From: Gonium pectorale
Taxonomy: Eukaryota > Chlorophyta > Chlorophyceae > Chlamydomonadales > Volvocaceae
Assembly (NCBI GenBank): GCA_001584585.1
Contig: LSYV01000073.1
Location: 543,312-557,028 of the forward strand
Reading direction: 5' to 3'
Length of the DNA: 13,717 bases
The notes beneath the pieces were generated by a model, which searched no databases, had not been told where the DNA came from, and saw nothing but the letters and a program-made list of their open reading frames with translations. Every line of letters starts with the position of its first letter. Within the stretch, counting starts at the first letter, position 1. The position numbers and the translations under genes are program-made. Below, one piece after another: positions 1 through 12,100 of the stretch.

Positions 1-41
1 TGGCACATTCCCTTGGCCCGCAACGCAAATAGTGTAATTTC

Positions 42-195
42 TCACAGCGACCTCAGCGGCATGCGGTCCAGCTCCTCCGCGTGGCAGGCGCACAGCCACA
101 TGGCCCCCGCGGTGCGGGTGACCACCCTCTGCAGACGCGGCATGCCGCCAGCGGCCGCCTCCATGTTGCCTTGCTGAACGATTTTGACAACGGAC
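42..195 (-). CDS. Exon 25: last exon, with stop
   Basis: Completes Ser1356, then residues 1357-1406 and TGA at 42-44. Acceptor GCGCAG at 196-198. This acceptor was chosen over two nearer AGs because only it keeps phase 2 and gives SVVKIVQQGN then MPRLQRVVTRTAGAMWLCAC, a sensible C-terminus; the nearer ones give low-complexity Arg/Pro-rich frames. MWLCACH adds Cys and His residues near the end. Confidence 0.8.
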
Positions 196-3100
196 CTGCG
201 CACAGGACGGACGGGACGGACGGAGGGGAGAACTCAAACGATCTTCCGCACAAGACAGACAGCATCGGACAAAGATATCCGAAAAGCACCAAACCCCCAA
301 CTGCCCAATTGCCCAACTTACGAGCACGCCTCCTGGCAGGCGCTGTACAGGTCCGCCGGCTTGCCCTCGATGCCCCCCTTGCCCTCCGCAGCTGGGGTGA
401 CCGCAGCAGAGCGGAGCTGTGCGTCCTGCTGCTCCACCAGCCTGTCCAGGCAGGCGAGCATGGAGTCCAGCTGCTCGGTGGGTCCACCCTCGCCCTGCGT
501 GCAGGCATGCGAACAGCAGATGACGACGTGATGGGGCTTCAATAGGCAATCTCGACGTCGAGGCCAGCGTTGCCATGCTGTGTAGTAGTAGTGAATGCAT
601 GTAACACTGTTGCTATGCACGAACAATCGAGTTCTGCGAATCCTGAGTGGCCAGAAGCGGCAACCAAGCGCCTCTGCACCGACCCTCTCAGCTCAATCTG
701 CGACATCCATGTCATGTGGAACTCACCCAGCCTGTGACCCGGCCCCCGCTCCGGCCTCGGCTGTGCGTGCGCTGCATCTCCTGCCTGCCGTACATAGCTT
801 CCTTCTCGGGGTCGCCAGCGCCCAGCGTGCCGACGAGTCCAGACACACCGGCCAGCTGGAGGGCGCACAGCAGGGGCCTCAACCCCCGCCCGTGCTTCTG
901 CAGCCAGCCCCTGCCCTCCATGACCTCGTACCCCGGGTGGTCGGTCAGGTGCAGGCCGCCCGGGTACTCGCACAGGGCGTGCAGCCGGACGCTGCCCGGC
1001 AGGCCACTGGTGGTGCTGTCCAAGTCCACCTCCATCCTGTGGTTGCTGGCGCCATCATCGGGCGCAGGGAGCAGCACTGCCAGGGGGAGGGGCTCTCCTC
1101 CGCTGGGCCCCACAAGCTTGTGCAGCGCCACCGCACGGCGGACCAGGCTCCGGTGCAGCTCGACTACCAGTGCGGTGCGGTCGGGCATGTCTTTTACCCG
1201 CTCCACCACCCGCTCCATGGCACCGAGGCTGCGGTGGAGCTTGAGTGTGCCCTCCGACTCGCCTCGGATCTCTTTTACTTGGCACCAGTCTACCGCCTGC
1301 TCGTCCAAAGCGTACATCGACATGTCTGAATGCTTCCTGCACTCTTCGCACTGCGGGGTGGGGCAGCGGGTGTGCGTACTTGCGTTGGATGCGTTGTTTT
1401 GAGGGTATCCAGCAGTGCCTCCTCCCGGTATACGTACGCCAACACCGACTCCGAGCAAATCAGCCAAGTCTGACACGTCAAAGAATAGTCGGGTCCACAC
1501 ACACATGCACAGCTCCAAACAGCTCAAGTACAGCAGAGAAAGCGTTGCGGTTACTCACCGTATGGGACGCCAGGGTGGTGTTATCCCGAGGCCTAATACG
1601 GACGCTTTCCGAGCCACTAGGACTTCGGAACAAGCACCTACGTAGCTACGTTGTAATCGGCCTAGAATAGCCCACACTGGCTTCACATTTCCCTTGCGAC
1701 ACAACAGCCGTACACCCGTGTTGGTGATCTCCCGTGGAACGCAGGAATCCTCGGTTTCCATATGCTACGCTCTTCTTAGTAAGGAAACCATAGAGCTGCT
1801 TGTACACTCATACAGCAGCACATAGCCAGTGATCCTGACAACGCAGATTGTGTCGCATGGCTTCGCGTACCTCCTCTGCACGCTTCTGATTCCATGCCGC
1901 CTTGGCGCTGATGCTGCGGGTGCTCACTCCGGGGTCGTCATCGGAGCCCTTGCAGCCAAGGCATTCCGGGCAGTCGTACTTGACGCTTGAGAGCTGCAAC
2001 GGTCAGAATACAACGGCTCAATGCAAGGGTCCGGTATGCATCCCTGGGCATAAGACTGGTCGGGATTCTGCGTCTTGGATACCACAAGCTAAGCTTCTAT
2101 GCTACGTGTGGTTAAACCGGCTTGAGCCTGGTTTGTCAGGGCTGTGTGTTATAGGCTCCATGCCTCATATGGAGCCAGTCATCAATCCCAACACACGTTC
2201 TGCCACGCACCTTGACTCCCGGGAACTGCTCCTGAACCTGGGCCAGCTGTGACGCCACCAGCAGTCCAAGCAGCTCAGGCTCTGGGCCACAGGCGACCAC
2301 CCTCAGCACGCCTTTCCTTTGCCTCTGTGGCAGGTACGGAGAGGCAGCACAGACACACGTAGGCGAGGAGTCTCCGTAGCATAACAAGGTTTGGATTGGG
2401 GCCAAGGCAGCGCTGGTGACCCCCAGCAGCTGGGAGCTTTATACCTGGTCTGGGTCATACGCAACCACGATGCGCTGGGCTCCCTGCTGCAGAAACACCC
2501 CGAAGCGCCACATGTGCTCCAACCTCATGCCGTGCAGCTCGGGCAGCGATAGCAGCCGGCACAGCAGCCGGCACAGTAGCGCGTCTGGGAGGTGCTTGTC
2601 GAAGGTGTACTTGGCGCCCCACCACCTCAGGGGCTGTTCATTGGGGCCTGGAGACTCCTGGAAGCATGGTGACCGGGGCATGCATGGAGAGCGGTGTAAG
2701 ATGCTGCTAGCAGCAGAGGGAGGAGGTATGCAGGGCGAAAAGAGTCAATTCTGACCCTGCTTGGTTTTCGGAGCACTGGACTCGCACACCTGCCTGTAAT
2801 GGACAGCTTACTTGCAGTCGGCCACAAAGTAGGGTTTGGATATATACGGTTCTTAGATCCTGTACGCGTCATGAAGTTTCGATCCAGTCTCTTCACCCCA
2901 AGCCCATCCTACTGTATACCGTACTCTGCGTATAAACTCAAAAGCAGATATACGGACCTCCCACAGGAACTTCTCAATGTCATCCGCCTTCAGCGTCGGC
3001 AGTGTGGGTGGAATGATTGCCCGCTGCTCGCCGTCTCCCAGATCGTACAGCAGGCCGTACTCCTCCAGGATCCGGACAAGCTCGTTGGCATGGCCCGGGC

Positions 3101-6100
3101 ACCTTGCCTCCATCGCCTGCATGATGAAACTAAGGCTCATGACAGCGCTCCTTGTGCTACCATGGTGAAACCGTACCTCATGCACCCTCCGCTTGCTAAC
3201 GTGCCCCATTGGCATGCTGATGCCCTCGTCCAGCAGCTGCAGCCGTTTCTGCTTGTCTTTGTCCCTGGTCACCACGTCGCCCAGCACATCGGCCAGCCAC
3301 TCCAGATCGATGACCACTGTCTCCTCTTGGCCAGGGACATGCTTGAATAGGAGTAGCTCTCCAAAGTCAGATAGCTTGCTCAGGAAGCGGCGCAGATCAG
3401 CTTCCTGAGGTGCACCTGCCTGCATGTTCCTGATGACGTCCAGGGACACGAGCCTGGGCTGATCTTCCTGCCTCATGCGTTCTCGCAGGCTCCGCACCTG
3501 TCCAACCATCAACAAGTCAGCAAATGTCGACACCACGCGGGATGCAGGCCATTGCCATGTCACCTGGTCTCGTAGCCGCACGTACGCTTCCGGCAGACGG
3601 ATGACATTCACCACTGAGGTCGACTGTACAACGCATGCCATCTCCAAGATTGCTTGCTTCAGTTCCGGAATGCCGTTTTCCGTCTTGCTAGACAGGCAAA
3701 GGCATTCTCCATCGGGGAGGCCGGGTATGCGGACAGGGTTCTTGTAGCCACGCAGGGCAGTCGCAGGCGGCTGTAAATAAGTAAATTCTCCGTCCTTCTC
3801 GTCCTTATCTGCATGCAAGCACACGCATCATTGTGTGGTATGCCTTCTTCTGTACCCAGAGCGCTTGAGACCGCACCTGCCCACGCCCCGACCACCATGT
3901 TGATGGCTCCGGGCGCCAGTGTCTGGACATTCTCGAGGTATGCATCAACACTGGCCGCCTGGCCGCTGTCCCGGGAATTGTAGACGGTGATGTAGACCGC
4001 TTCCGGAGACATGAAGATCGCGTGGGTAGACCGGAACCCGTGCTACAGGACCAATCAGGGCGAATCAAAGGAGCAAACGTTATCATAAAGCGACGATAGC
4101 ATCTCTATACGTGCAGCATGGACGGGAGCCATGTTAATCATGCAGGATTAGTTTGTGACATGTTGCAATGGGCTCGGGCGCCACTGCACGGCGCTTAAGA
4201 GGTGCAGCTGCAGGTCTGAATGCAGAGCAACGAACGATGTGAACACACACGGACTTGCGATGGGTGGGCTGATGCTCGATCGTGCGGTCTCCACCAACAT
4301 TGCTGTCTAGTTGCGATGATGTATTCGCTAGTACATTGAGCTTCTAACTGGTAAAGCACCGCCCATGTTGGCGGAAGGATGCGGGTTCGAATCCCGCCAC
4401 TGGCACCGTGCGGGGTGTTGCACGGTTGGTTGATTTGTGGTTGAGGCAGGAGAGCCTGTCTCCGGCAGGTTGCAATGAACAGGTCGTGTTCCGCAGCGAT
4501 AGTGCGGCGCAGGAGCTGCGATAGTGCCCGTGGCGGTAGAGGAGAAATTCCCCATGTGTCAGGCTGTGGAAGCGCATGGGGGTGGCGGTATGGGTCGTGC
4601 CCGCAGCCCAAAGCGCACCCATTCCTTAACTACACGTTGGTGTGTACGCCCAATGTAACAATTTAATTTAATTTATTTAATTCATTGAGCTTCGGCGCTG
4701 TGTAAGCTCCATCCATGCTGCTGCAGGTCAATACTTATCGCACCCACTCGTGGAAGGCCGCTGCTATCAACACGTGGAATCTGGACACAACAAGATAGAC
4801 GGTGTTATATGCTACTTCAAGTATTTATGTTTTATATGGCCAATCTAGGTTGCACTTGCTGTTGGCATGGGGGCGGTGGGTACTATGGCAATGCGAGCCA
4901 CGAGCGAGGGTCTGGGGCGCCAATCAAGTTCGCTCTGCGCGGGCGGGTCTGCACAGCTGGCCAGTCCCGTCTCTAGGGCACCGTGGCCCTTTGGGAACAC
5001 TCCCATGGGGGCAACCCAACCCAACCCACCTACCAGACTGCACACCGCCCAAGCACGGCCCATCTATGAAGTGCGGAAGATCAACGTGTGCCCTACCGCC
5101 ACAGCCGCAGTGAGGAGCAGTTTTGAATAACAGCTGCTGAGTCACAGATGCTGAGTCACAGATGCTGAGTCACAGATGCTGAGTCACAGATGCTGAGTCA
5201 CAGCTGCTTATTACTGGAACCCCTCGTGCAGAAGTGTGCGGAGTCCTCAAGATAGGAGTATGAGGAGGAGCCATTTGGCCTGAGTGCCTTTACGCTGCTG
5301 TAGTGTGGAAGGGCCACAACCCACACAGTACAGGTGGAGTGTCCAGGCACCAGTAATGGGATGCCTCCCTCGGAGGCAACCACCCACCCGCTGCCTAGCT
5401 CCCTCCCCCCCCTGAGCGGACACTGGCCACATCTGGATGGCCTGCGCACCTGGCCTCCTAAGTCCCATATGCTGAGCATTGTGGACGGCTGGTTCAGCGT
5501 CCACTCATGAACCTGCAGGTTGTCCGTCGCCTTGATATCTGCCTTGTATTCATTGTGCACGAGCCGGTGGGCGAGGGTGGTCTTCCCAGCAGCACCGGGG
5601 CCGACCAGCACGACCTTGCTCCGGGGTGCGACCTGAGGACAGGAGGTCAACAAACGGTTGAGCCGGGAGCCGTGTGAGGGCTAATGTGAAGCCACGAGAG
5701 GGTGTTTATGTTGTCGATGAAGGACAGGGTCGAGACATGTATGTAGGGGTTGATGCATTATAGGAGCTTGTACAACAGGGGGCATCCCACGAAATCCTTA
5801 CAAGCAATGAAGTGCTGTCACCACTCACCCTGACCGAGGTGGCCATGTCGGCGGCGTGCTGCAGCAGCCGCTCCGCCAGCCCGCCAAAGCCCTCTGCCCG
5901 TGCAAGATCCATCGGGGTCTCGCCGTCCTGGTTGGGCGTGGGCAGAAAGGCGAGGCAGAGGCAAGCAGGCGTGCATATAGTTAGAAACTACCCCCCCCCC
6001 CGCGGCACACACACTTTGACATGTGTGCCGAAGTTGCAATTGCGGCTCTGCTGGTCCTCTGTACAGCTCAACAGAGAGGCTGGTGCGCCTTCCCGCCCCT

Positions 6101-9100
6101 GGCATTGGTCGACATGCCGCTTCAGCACCCAGTGATGTGCCCGGCTAGCGATACGATCCGACAGCCGTGCGCACAGCATGACCTCTAAAAGAAAGAAAGA
6201 AAGACTGTGAAAGGCCTAACACCTGCGTGTAGTTAAGGAGGAGCTGCGCATATGTGTGCAATGGGAACGACCTCCACCGCGTTTCTTAGATGGCGTTACA
6301 CCCCGCCGCCCCCTCCACGCCTGACCCACACCCCTGTGCATATGCCTGGGGTCAGCCAGTGGCCGTTAAGCCAGGTTGGGCCCCGAGCCATGGGCTCATA
6401 CCGGCATTTCTGCCAATATGCCACTGCTCACCCCGCGTTGGAATACGGGGATTCGAACCCACGACCTGAGGTGGCAATCTAGGTGCCAGGTGTGGGTTCC
6501 TAGCAACCCAACCACCAGGTGGATAAACTGATAGCTCAGCTGGTAGCTATGGGATATCATGACCTCTTACTCACATTCGTCTTGGCCTCGTGATCGGCAC
6601 CGGCCCGCAGCAGTGCCTCCACCACGTCCCGGTGGCCTCTCTGACACGCCCGGTGAAGCGGCGTGAGGCCCTGGTGGGTGGTGGACCACCGCCGGTCAGA
6701 AGGGAGTAAATGAACACTTTTCATTGTACGACATGAGCGCGCGTGACCAAGGGCCCACATACGCATGCGCATACACCGAGGGCGGGTTGAGCACGACATG
6801 TTGGCATTGATGTATGATGTGCGGTGCGTAAAAGGCAGTACCAACTGGTTTAATGTCCAGGCATGGCACTCACATCATTGTTCCGGACCTCCAGCGGGGC
6901 GCCAGCTCGCAGGAGCACCTCCACAACACCCGTCTGGCCTGCATGGCTCGCATTGTGCAGAGGCGTGTCGCCGTCCTGCAATAACAACATGCGAGGGTTA
7001 AGACTGCTTTCAGGTGCGATTTCATACCTAATAACAATAACACTGTCACGCCGGGTCGTACACCGAGGCGTGTGTTAAGGGGGTGGACCGTGGTGAGGGC
7101 TCTGGCAGTCCAGAGCCCAGCACACCGCCCACCACCGCGAGGGTTGAGGCCAACACAGAGTATGCTGCAGGCCGGCTCACGCCCCACGTTCCAGATTTCA
7201 TTTCCTAAATGAGCTTGCTCCTCACCTTGTCTGGATGCGTGAGTGAGGCCGCCCGGCTGATCAGCAGCTCCGCAACATCCACGTGGCCGCCAAAGCAGGC
7301 ATGATGAAGTGGGGTGTGGCCGTACTGCAGGCACATGCAATTGGCTGGTATCACCGCATGAAGCATGTAGTGTCCGTCCGGTAGGCTTAATCCCATGAAA
7401 GATGATTTACCTGCCTGCCTGAACATATACTCTGGTGAAAGACCAGCAGGCATGTAATCGCAGGTACACTTGAAGGGCGATCCACATTCCAACACTCACC
7501 ACATTTGCAACGTCAAATCCCGCACCCCCGGTTACCACCAGCTGCCCAGGTGCAACCGCCTTCTCCAACAGCATCTTAGCTGCAGCTAGCAATCCCAGCT
7601 GGGCGGCGAAGTGAAGAGGCGAGTCCTTGAGTGCCTGGACCCAGCATTGGGATAATTGAAGTCGGTGGGTGTGGTGTGGTGCATTTGAGGGAAAATGGCC
7701 GTTCATCTGCTGATGGCAACATAGTGATACAGGTTAGAGCACACAACCTTCATCACTTAGAGGTACCAACTAACCGTTGCTTGTGTGGCGCTGGCCCCGG
7801 CTGCCAGCAGCCGTTCCGCCACCTCGCAGCTCCCACCGCACAGCGCCAGGTGCAGCGGAGTCCAGCCGCCCTGCAGCGCACGGACCGCGTGGGTGGCCAC
7901 ATGGACGCACAGCTGCCACATGGAAGCGTGCGCATCGAGTTCTCAAATGGCCCACCAAGAAGCAAAAGACACAGGGTTCCTTATGATCCTCACCTTGCCC
8001 GCCGCATCCACGGAGGCACCTTGCTGCAGCAGCTGCTCCACCCGGGCCAGATCGCCGGCCAGGCAGGCGAGGTGCAGCGGAGTCCAGCAGCCCTGCACGC
8101 AGAACAGCGCAGCACACGACAAGTAGGGGCAACCGCATGATGACAGAACCTTCGGAGAGTCCGTGCAGTTCGTGACAGGCAGGTGGAGGTGGATGCATCA
8201 TAAACGTGCAGAGTCGTAAAAGCAAGGGCAGGAGGATGACGTGTCTGCGGACAAGGGACTCCTTGGAGCACCCTGGGATGAAGGATGGGTCGTCCGTCAA
8301 AGAAGTCCGTTCATCCATCGCAAAATGCGAGGTACGGGCTACAAAACCACATGAATAATTGGGGTCATGGAGGACAACACGCAATCGTTGGTTGGGCAAA
8401 GTGGAGTAAATAAGGTTTACGCTACTTGATCATACACCATCGTGTGTGAAAAGGGGGGAGTATGGCACATGTCCTCTTGTTTAAGGATTACTCCCACCGG
8501 GGGTTTTCCGACGGTATATCCACCACCGCCCCTTCCACGCCTGACTCACGCCCCTGGTCGTGTGCCTGGAGTCAGCAAATTGGCCATCACAGCCAGCGCT
8601 TCGCAGGTTGGGCCCCCGAGCTATGGGCTCACCACTGCTTCCGCAATCATGCCACTGCGCTGTCCCTCTGTCCGTGATTTGAATATATACGGGATACGAA
8701 CCCACGTGGACTCGTGGTCTCGTGGGTAGACTGATAGCTGAGCGTTAGCTTTAGTTGGGCACAGTGATGAGTTGGTGCGGCAAGGAAGCACGAGCTGGTG
8801 GTTGGACCCACCTCCGACCCAGCCTCGTCATCGACTCCCTCTGCCAGCAGCAGCGCCCGCATCACCGCCACATGACCTTCGTACGCCGCTGCCCAGAGGG
8901 GGGTCGAGCCGTCCTGCGTGGAGGGTTGTTTGAACGGCCGGTCAACGAGCTGCCAGGGGGCGGGCGGGGCCGCCACTGCCACACTGTGGCTGCCGGATGC
9001 AAACATCGCCACCACCCGTGCACCCGTTAAGTGACTCAATCGGACACGCCTCCCCTCCCCCCCCCGCCCCAAATACAGCCGCTGCACACCCTTGCGACGC

Positions 9101-12100
9101 TGCTGCAGTGGCGGAACAAGGGGCGGATGGGAAGACACCGCCCTTCCTGTCTGCCTGCCTGCATACCCTGTCGCATATAAGCTCAGCCGCCCCCCCCCCG
9201 GGCTTCTAGAAGTGGTGGTTAAAAGGGCGGGTGCGAAGGCACAGCCCTCCCGCCTGCCCAGACGGGTCAGATAATCATGCACCGCCCCCCCCCCCGAACA
9301 ATCCATATTAGGGAACCGCCTCACCTCCTCGTTTAAACAGATGGGGGCGTTCAGACTCATAGGGAAAACAGGAAGGCGGAAAGCAGGCAGCGCTGATGCA
9401 CGCAGACAGGAGCCCCCCCAAAAGACAGATGTAAGACGTCGGCTGATCCGCGGCCCACCCTCCTTCCCCTATCGACACCCTGCCCCCATCCCGAATAACG
9501 TAGCGGCTACCCAAATCCCAGCCAGCCCACTACATACACTCCCTCCGCCGCCGCCACCACCACCACCATATCTTTTTCTCGCCGTCTGAAACATGGATGC
9601 CTGCCCCCTTTGCCCCTGCCCCACCGCCCCGCCCTACGACCGCAATGTCAACATTGTGCACTGAGCCCCAACCAAAGAGGGGGAATGGAGGGATCATACG
9701 ACACCTGAGGGGTCGACGTCGTACTTGAAAGGCATGCATGGCGGCACGTACAACACATCAATCCACCCACCCATGTGCAACATATCACCAAGTCCACCCA
9801 ACGAGCAGGGTCCCACAGCCCCTGCTGCCAGACGACGACCTGCACCACAACGACGCTGACAACACCGCCGCCGCCGCCGCCCTGGCGCACCTTGGTAGCT
9901 GCATCCTTGTTGGCGCCCGCCTGCAGCAGCGCCGCAAGGGCCTCCACGTGTCCGTTATTAGCAGCAATGTGAAGAGGCGTCCAGCCGTCCTGCAGTCATA
10001 AAGGGTAGATACAGGCAGCCCGACGGTGTGTTGCGCGTTGGTTGGTGGTGAATCAGCGGCTGGTGCAGCAGGCCTGTATGGGGAGGCGGCGCTTAGAGGC
10101 AGGAGTTCGTCGGGTCAGCTGGCGGCGGCTGTTTGACCGGTAGGTCCGTGCGCTACTGGCTGAGGGCCAGTGCGCTGCTGTCCATATGCTGTCGTACACT
10201 GGGTTCTAAGTAATTATGGAGGTGGAGGAGCGCCCCCCTACCCCGCCCCAAACACAGCCGCTGCACACCCGCCACCCATCCCCACGTCCAGTGCATGCAC
10301 GCCCGGGGCTGCTAGCAGTGGTGGGGGGCTGAGCATGTATGCGAGAGGGGCTGCAGGCGGGCAAGAAGGGAAGTGCCTTCCCATCCGCCCCTTCACCGGA
10401 CTGCTAGTAGTGGTGTTGACAAGGGCGTGTGGGAAGGCAGTGCCCTCCTGCATGCTAAGACCGGTAAGATAAGCATGAAACGCCCGCCCCCCTCCTTTGG
10501 ACCAATCCATATTCGGGAACCGCCTCGCCTCCCCGCTTCACCAGACGGGGCCGTTCATATGCATTGGGTACCAGGGCAGGCGGAGTGCAGGCAGCGCTGA
10601 TGCACGGAGACAGGAGCGCGGCAGGAGCGCATCCCCCCTCCCCGCACACACACAGATGTAAGCGTCGGCTGATCCTCAGCATACCCTCCTTCCCTTTAGC
10701 GACACCCTTCCCCGATCACTAATACTGAAGCGGCGACCCAAATCCCAGCCAGCCCACAACACTCCCTTCGCCGCCACCACCGCCACCAATATCTCTCTTA
10801 ACCGTCGTATGAAACAACATGTCCAGTGGTGTGCCGGGGCGTACCTCCTCTGTCGCATCCTTGTTGGCGCCCGCCTGCAGCAGCGCTGCAATGGCCTCTA
10901 CGTGTCCGTTCCTAGCAGCAATGTGAAGAGGGGTCCAGCCGTTCTGCAGTCACGAAGGATAGATACAGGCAGCCCGAGAGTGCGTTGCGTGTTGGTTGGT
11001 GGTCAATCAGCGACGGTTGCAGCAGGCCTGTACGGGGAGGGGGCGCTTAGAGGCAGGCGTACCTTGGGTCCGCTGGCGGCGGTTATTGGACCGGTAGGTC
11101 CGTGCGCTACCGGCTGAGGGCCAGTGTGACGCTGTCCATATGCTGTCGTACACTGGGTTTTAGTCATCATGGAGGTGGTCAAGCCCCGCCCCCCGGCCCC
11201 GCCCCAAACACAGCCGCGGCACACCCGCCACCCATCCCCACGTCCAGTGCATGCACGCCCGGGGCTGCTAGCAGTGGCGGGTGAAGGGGGGATGGGAAGG
11301 CACCGCCCTTCCTGTCTGCCTGCCTGCTGCCTGCAGACCCTCCGGCATACATGCTCAGCCCCCCTCACCCCCCCTTCCCACCGGGCGGCTTGTAGTGGTG
11401 TTTTAAAGGGCGGGTGGGAAGGCAGCGCTAATGCACGCAGACAGGAGCGCGGCAGGAGCGCACCACAACACTCAGATGTAAGACAAGGGCTGATCCTTGG
11501 CCCACCCTCCTTTGTGCAATATCCCACCAAGTCGATCCATGGGGCGGGATTCGACAGCCCCTGCTACCAGACAACCGGCACCTTGGTAGCTGCATCCTTG
11601 TTTGCGCCCCCCTGCAGCAGCGCCGCAAGGGCCTCCACGTGTCCGTTATTAGCAGCAATGTGAAGAGGCGTCGCGCCGGCCTGCAGTCATAAATGACAAG
11701 TACAAGCAGCCCGAGAGTGTGTTGCGCGTTGGTTGGTGGTGAATCAGCGACGGGTGCAGCAGGCATGTATGGGGAACCGCCTTACCTCCTCGATTTACCA
11801 GACGGGACGTTCAGATGCATGGGGAAAGTAGGCAGGCAAAGTGCAGGCAGCGCTAATGCACGCAGACAGGAGCGCGGCAGGAGCGCCCCACCGACACACA
11901 GATGTAAGACGAGGGCTGAACCTCGGCCCACCCTCCTATGTGCAACATCCCACTAAGTCGATCCATGGGGCGGGATTCGACAGCCCCTGCTACCAGACAA
12001 CCGGCACCTTGGCAGCCGCATCCTTGTTGGCGCCCGCCTGCAGCAGCGCCGCAAGGGCCTCCACGTGTCCGTTCTGAGCAGCCATGTACAGAGGCGTCGC

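Larger units (their letters stand above)
4043..5449 (-). other. Intron 17, inside the Roc domain (1407 bp)
   Basis: Donor GTGCGC after DLGGQ, acceptor CTGTAG. It contains SINE copy 1 (4345-4682) and the 14-bp array (5131-5208). In the remainder (4043-4333, 4694-5130, 5209-5449) I see no gene, exon or repeat that I can support. Confidence 0.85.
8914..9890 (-). other. Intron 8 (977 bp), boundary of the young array
   Basis: Contains the GGC-rich head (9835-9890), the middle block (9311-9600) and a GC-rich block near 9059-9150 like that at 10240. No ankyrin exon is present between 9600 and 9835, although the homologous block at 10515-10815 is followed directly by exon 7. Confidence 0.75.

Noticed and set aside
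60..180. Alternative reading frames for the last exon using nearer AG acceptors
   Set aside because: They yield Arg/Pro-rich or Gly/His-rich low-complexity sequence, whereas the acceptor at 196-198 keeps phase and gives a normal C-terminus.
595..1402. Long plus-strand open frames opposite exon 23
   Set aside because: They mirror the GC-rich third positions of the minus-strand exon, show no recognisable domain, and the minus frame has ROCO-like motifs with matching splice sites.
3130..3176. A 47-bp GT-AG intron inside exon 19
   Set aside because: Removing 47 bases would shift the frame and destroy the downstream COR match; the uninterrupted frame fits COR throughout.
4334..4410. A genuine tRNA gene
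   Set aside because: The B box and T arm are good, but the head is 5'-truncated at the target duplication, the anticodon loop has 6 bases and the spacing to any acceptor stem is wrong. It is a SINE head.
5131..5208. CRISPR-like repeat array
   Set aside because: Units are 14 bp with no spacers, and the context is a eukaryotic intron.
5988..6186. An extra exon on the minus strand after a strong TTTC pyrimidine tract and AG
   Set aside because: The tract is the tail of SINE copy 2. The frame lacks the TPLH signature, and exons 15 and 16 already join in phase.
9541..9600. Proline-rich plus-strand peptides over CCG/CCA repeats
   Set aside because: Translation of simple repeats within introns; no gene structure supports them.
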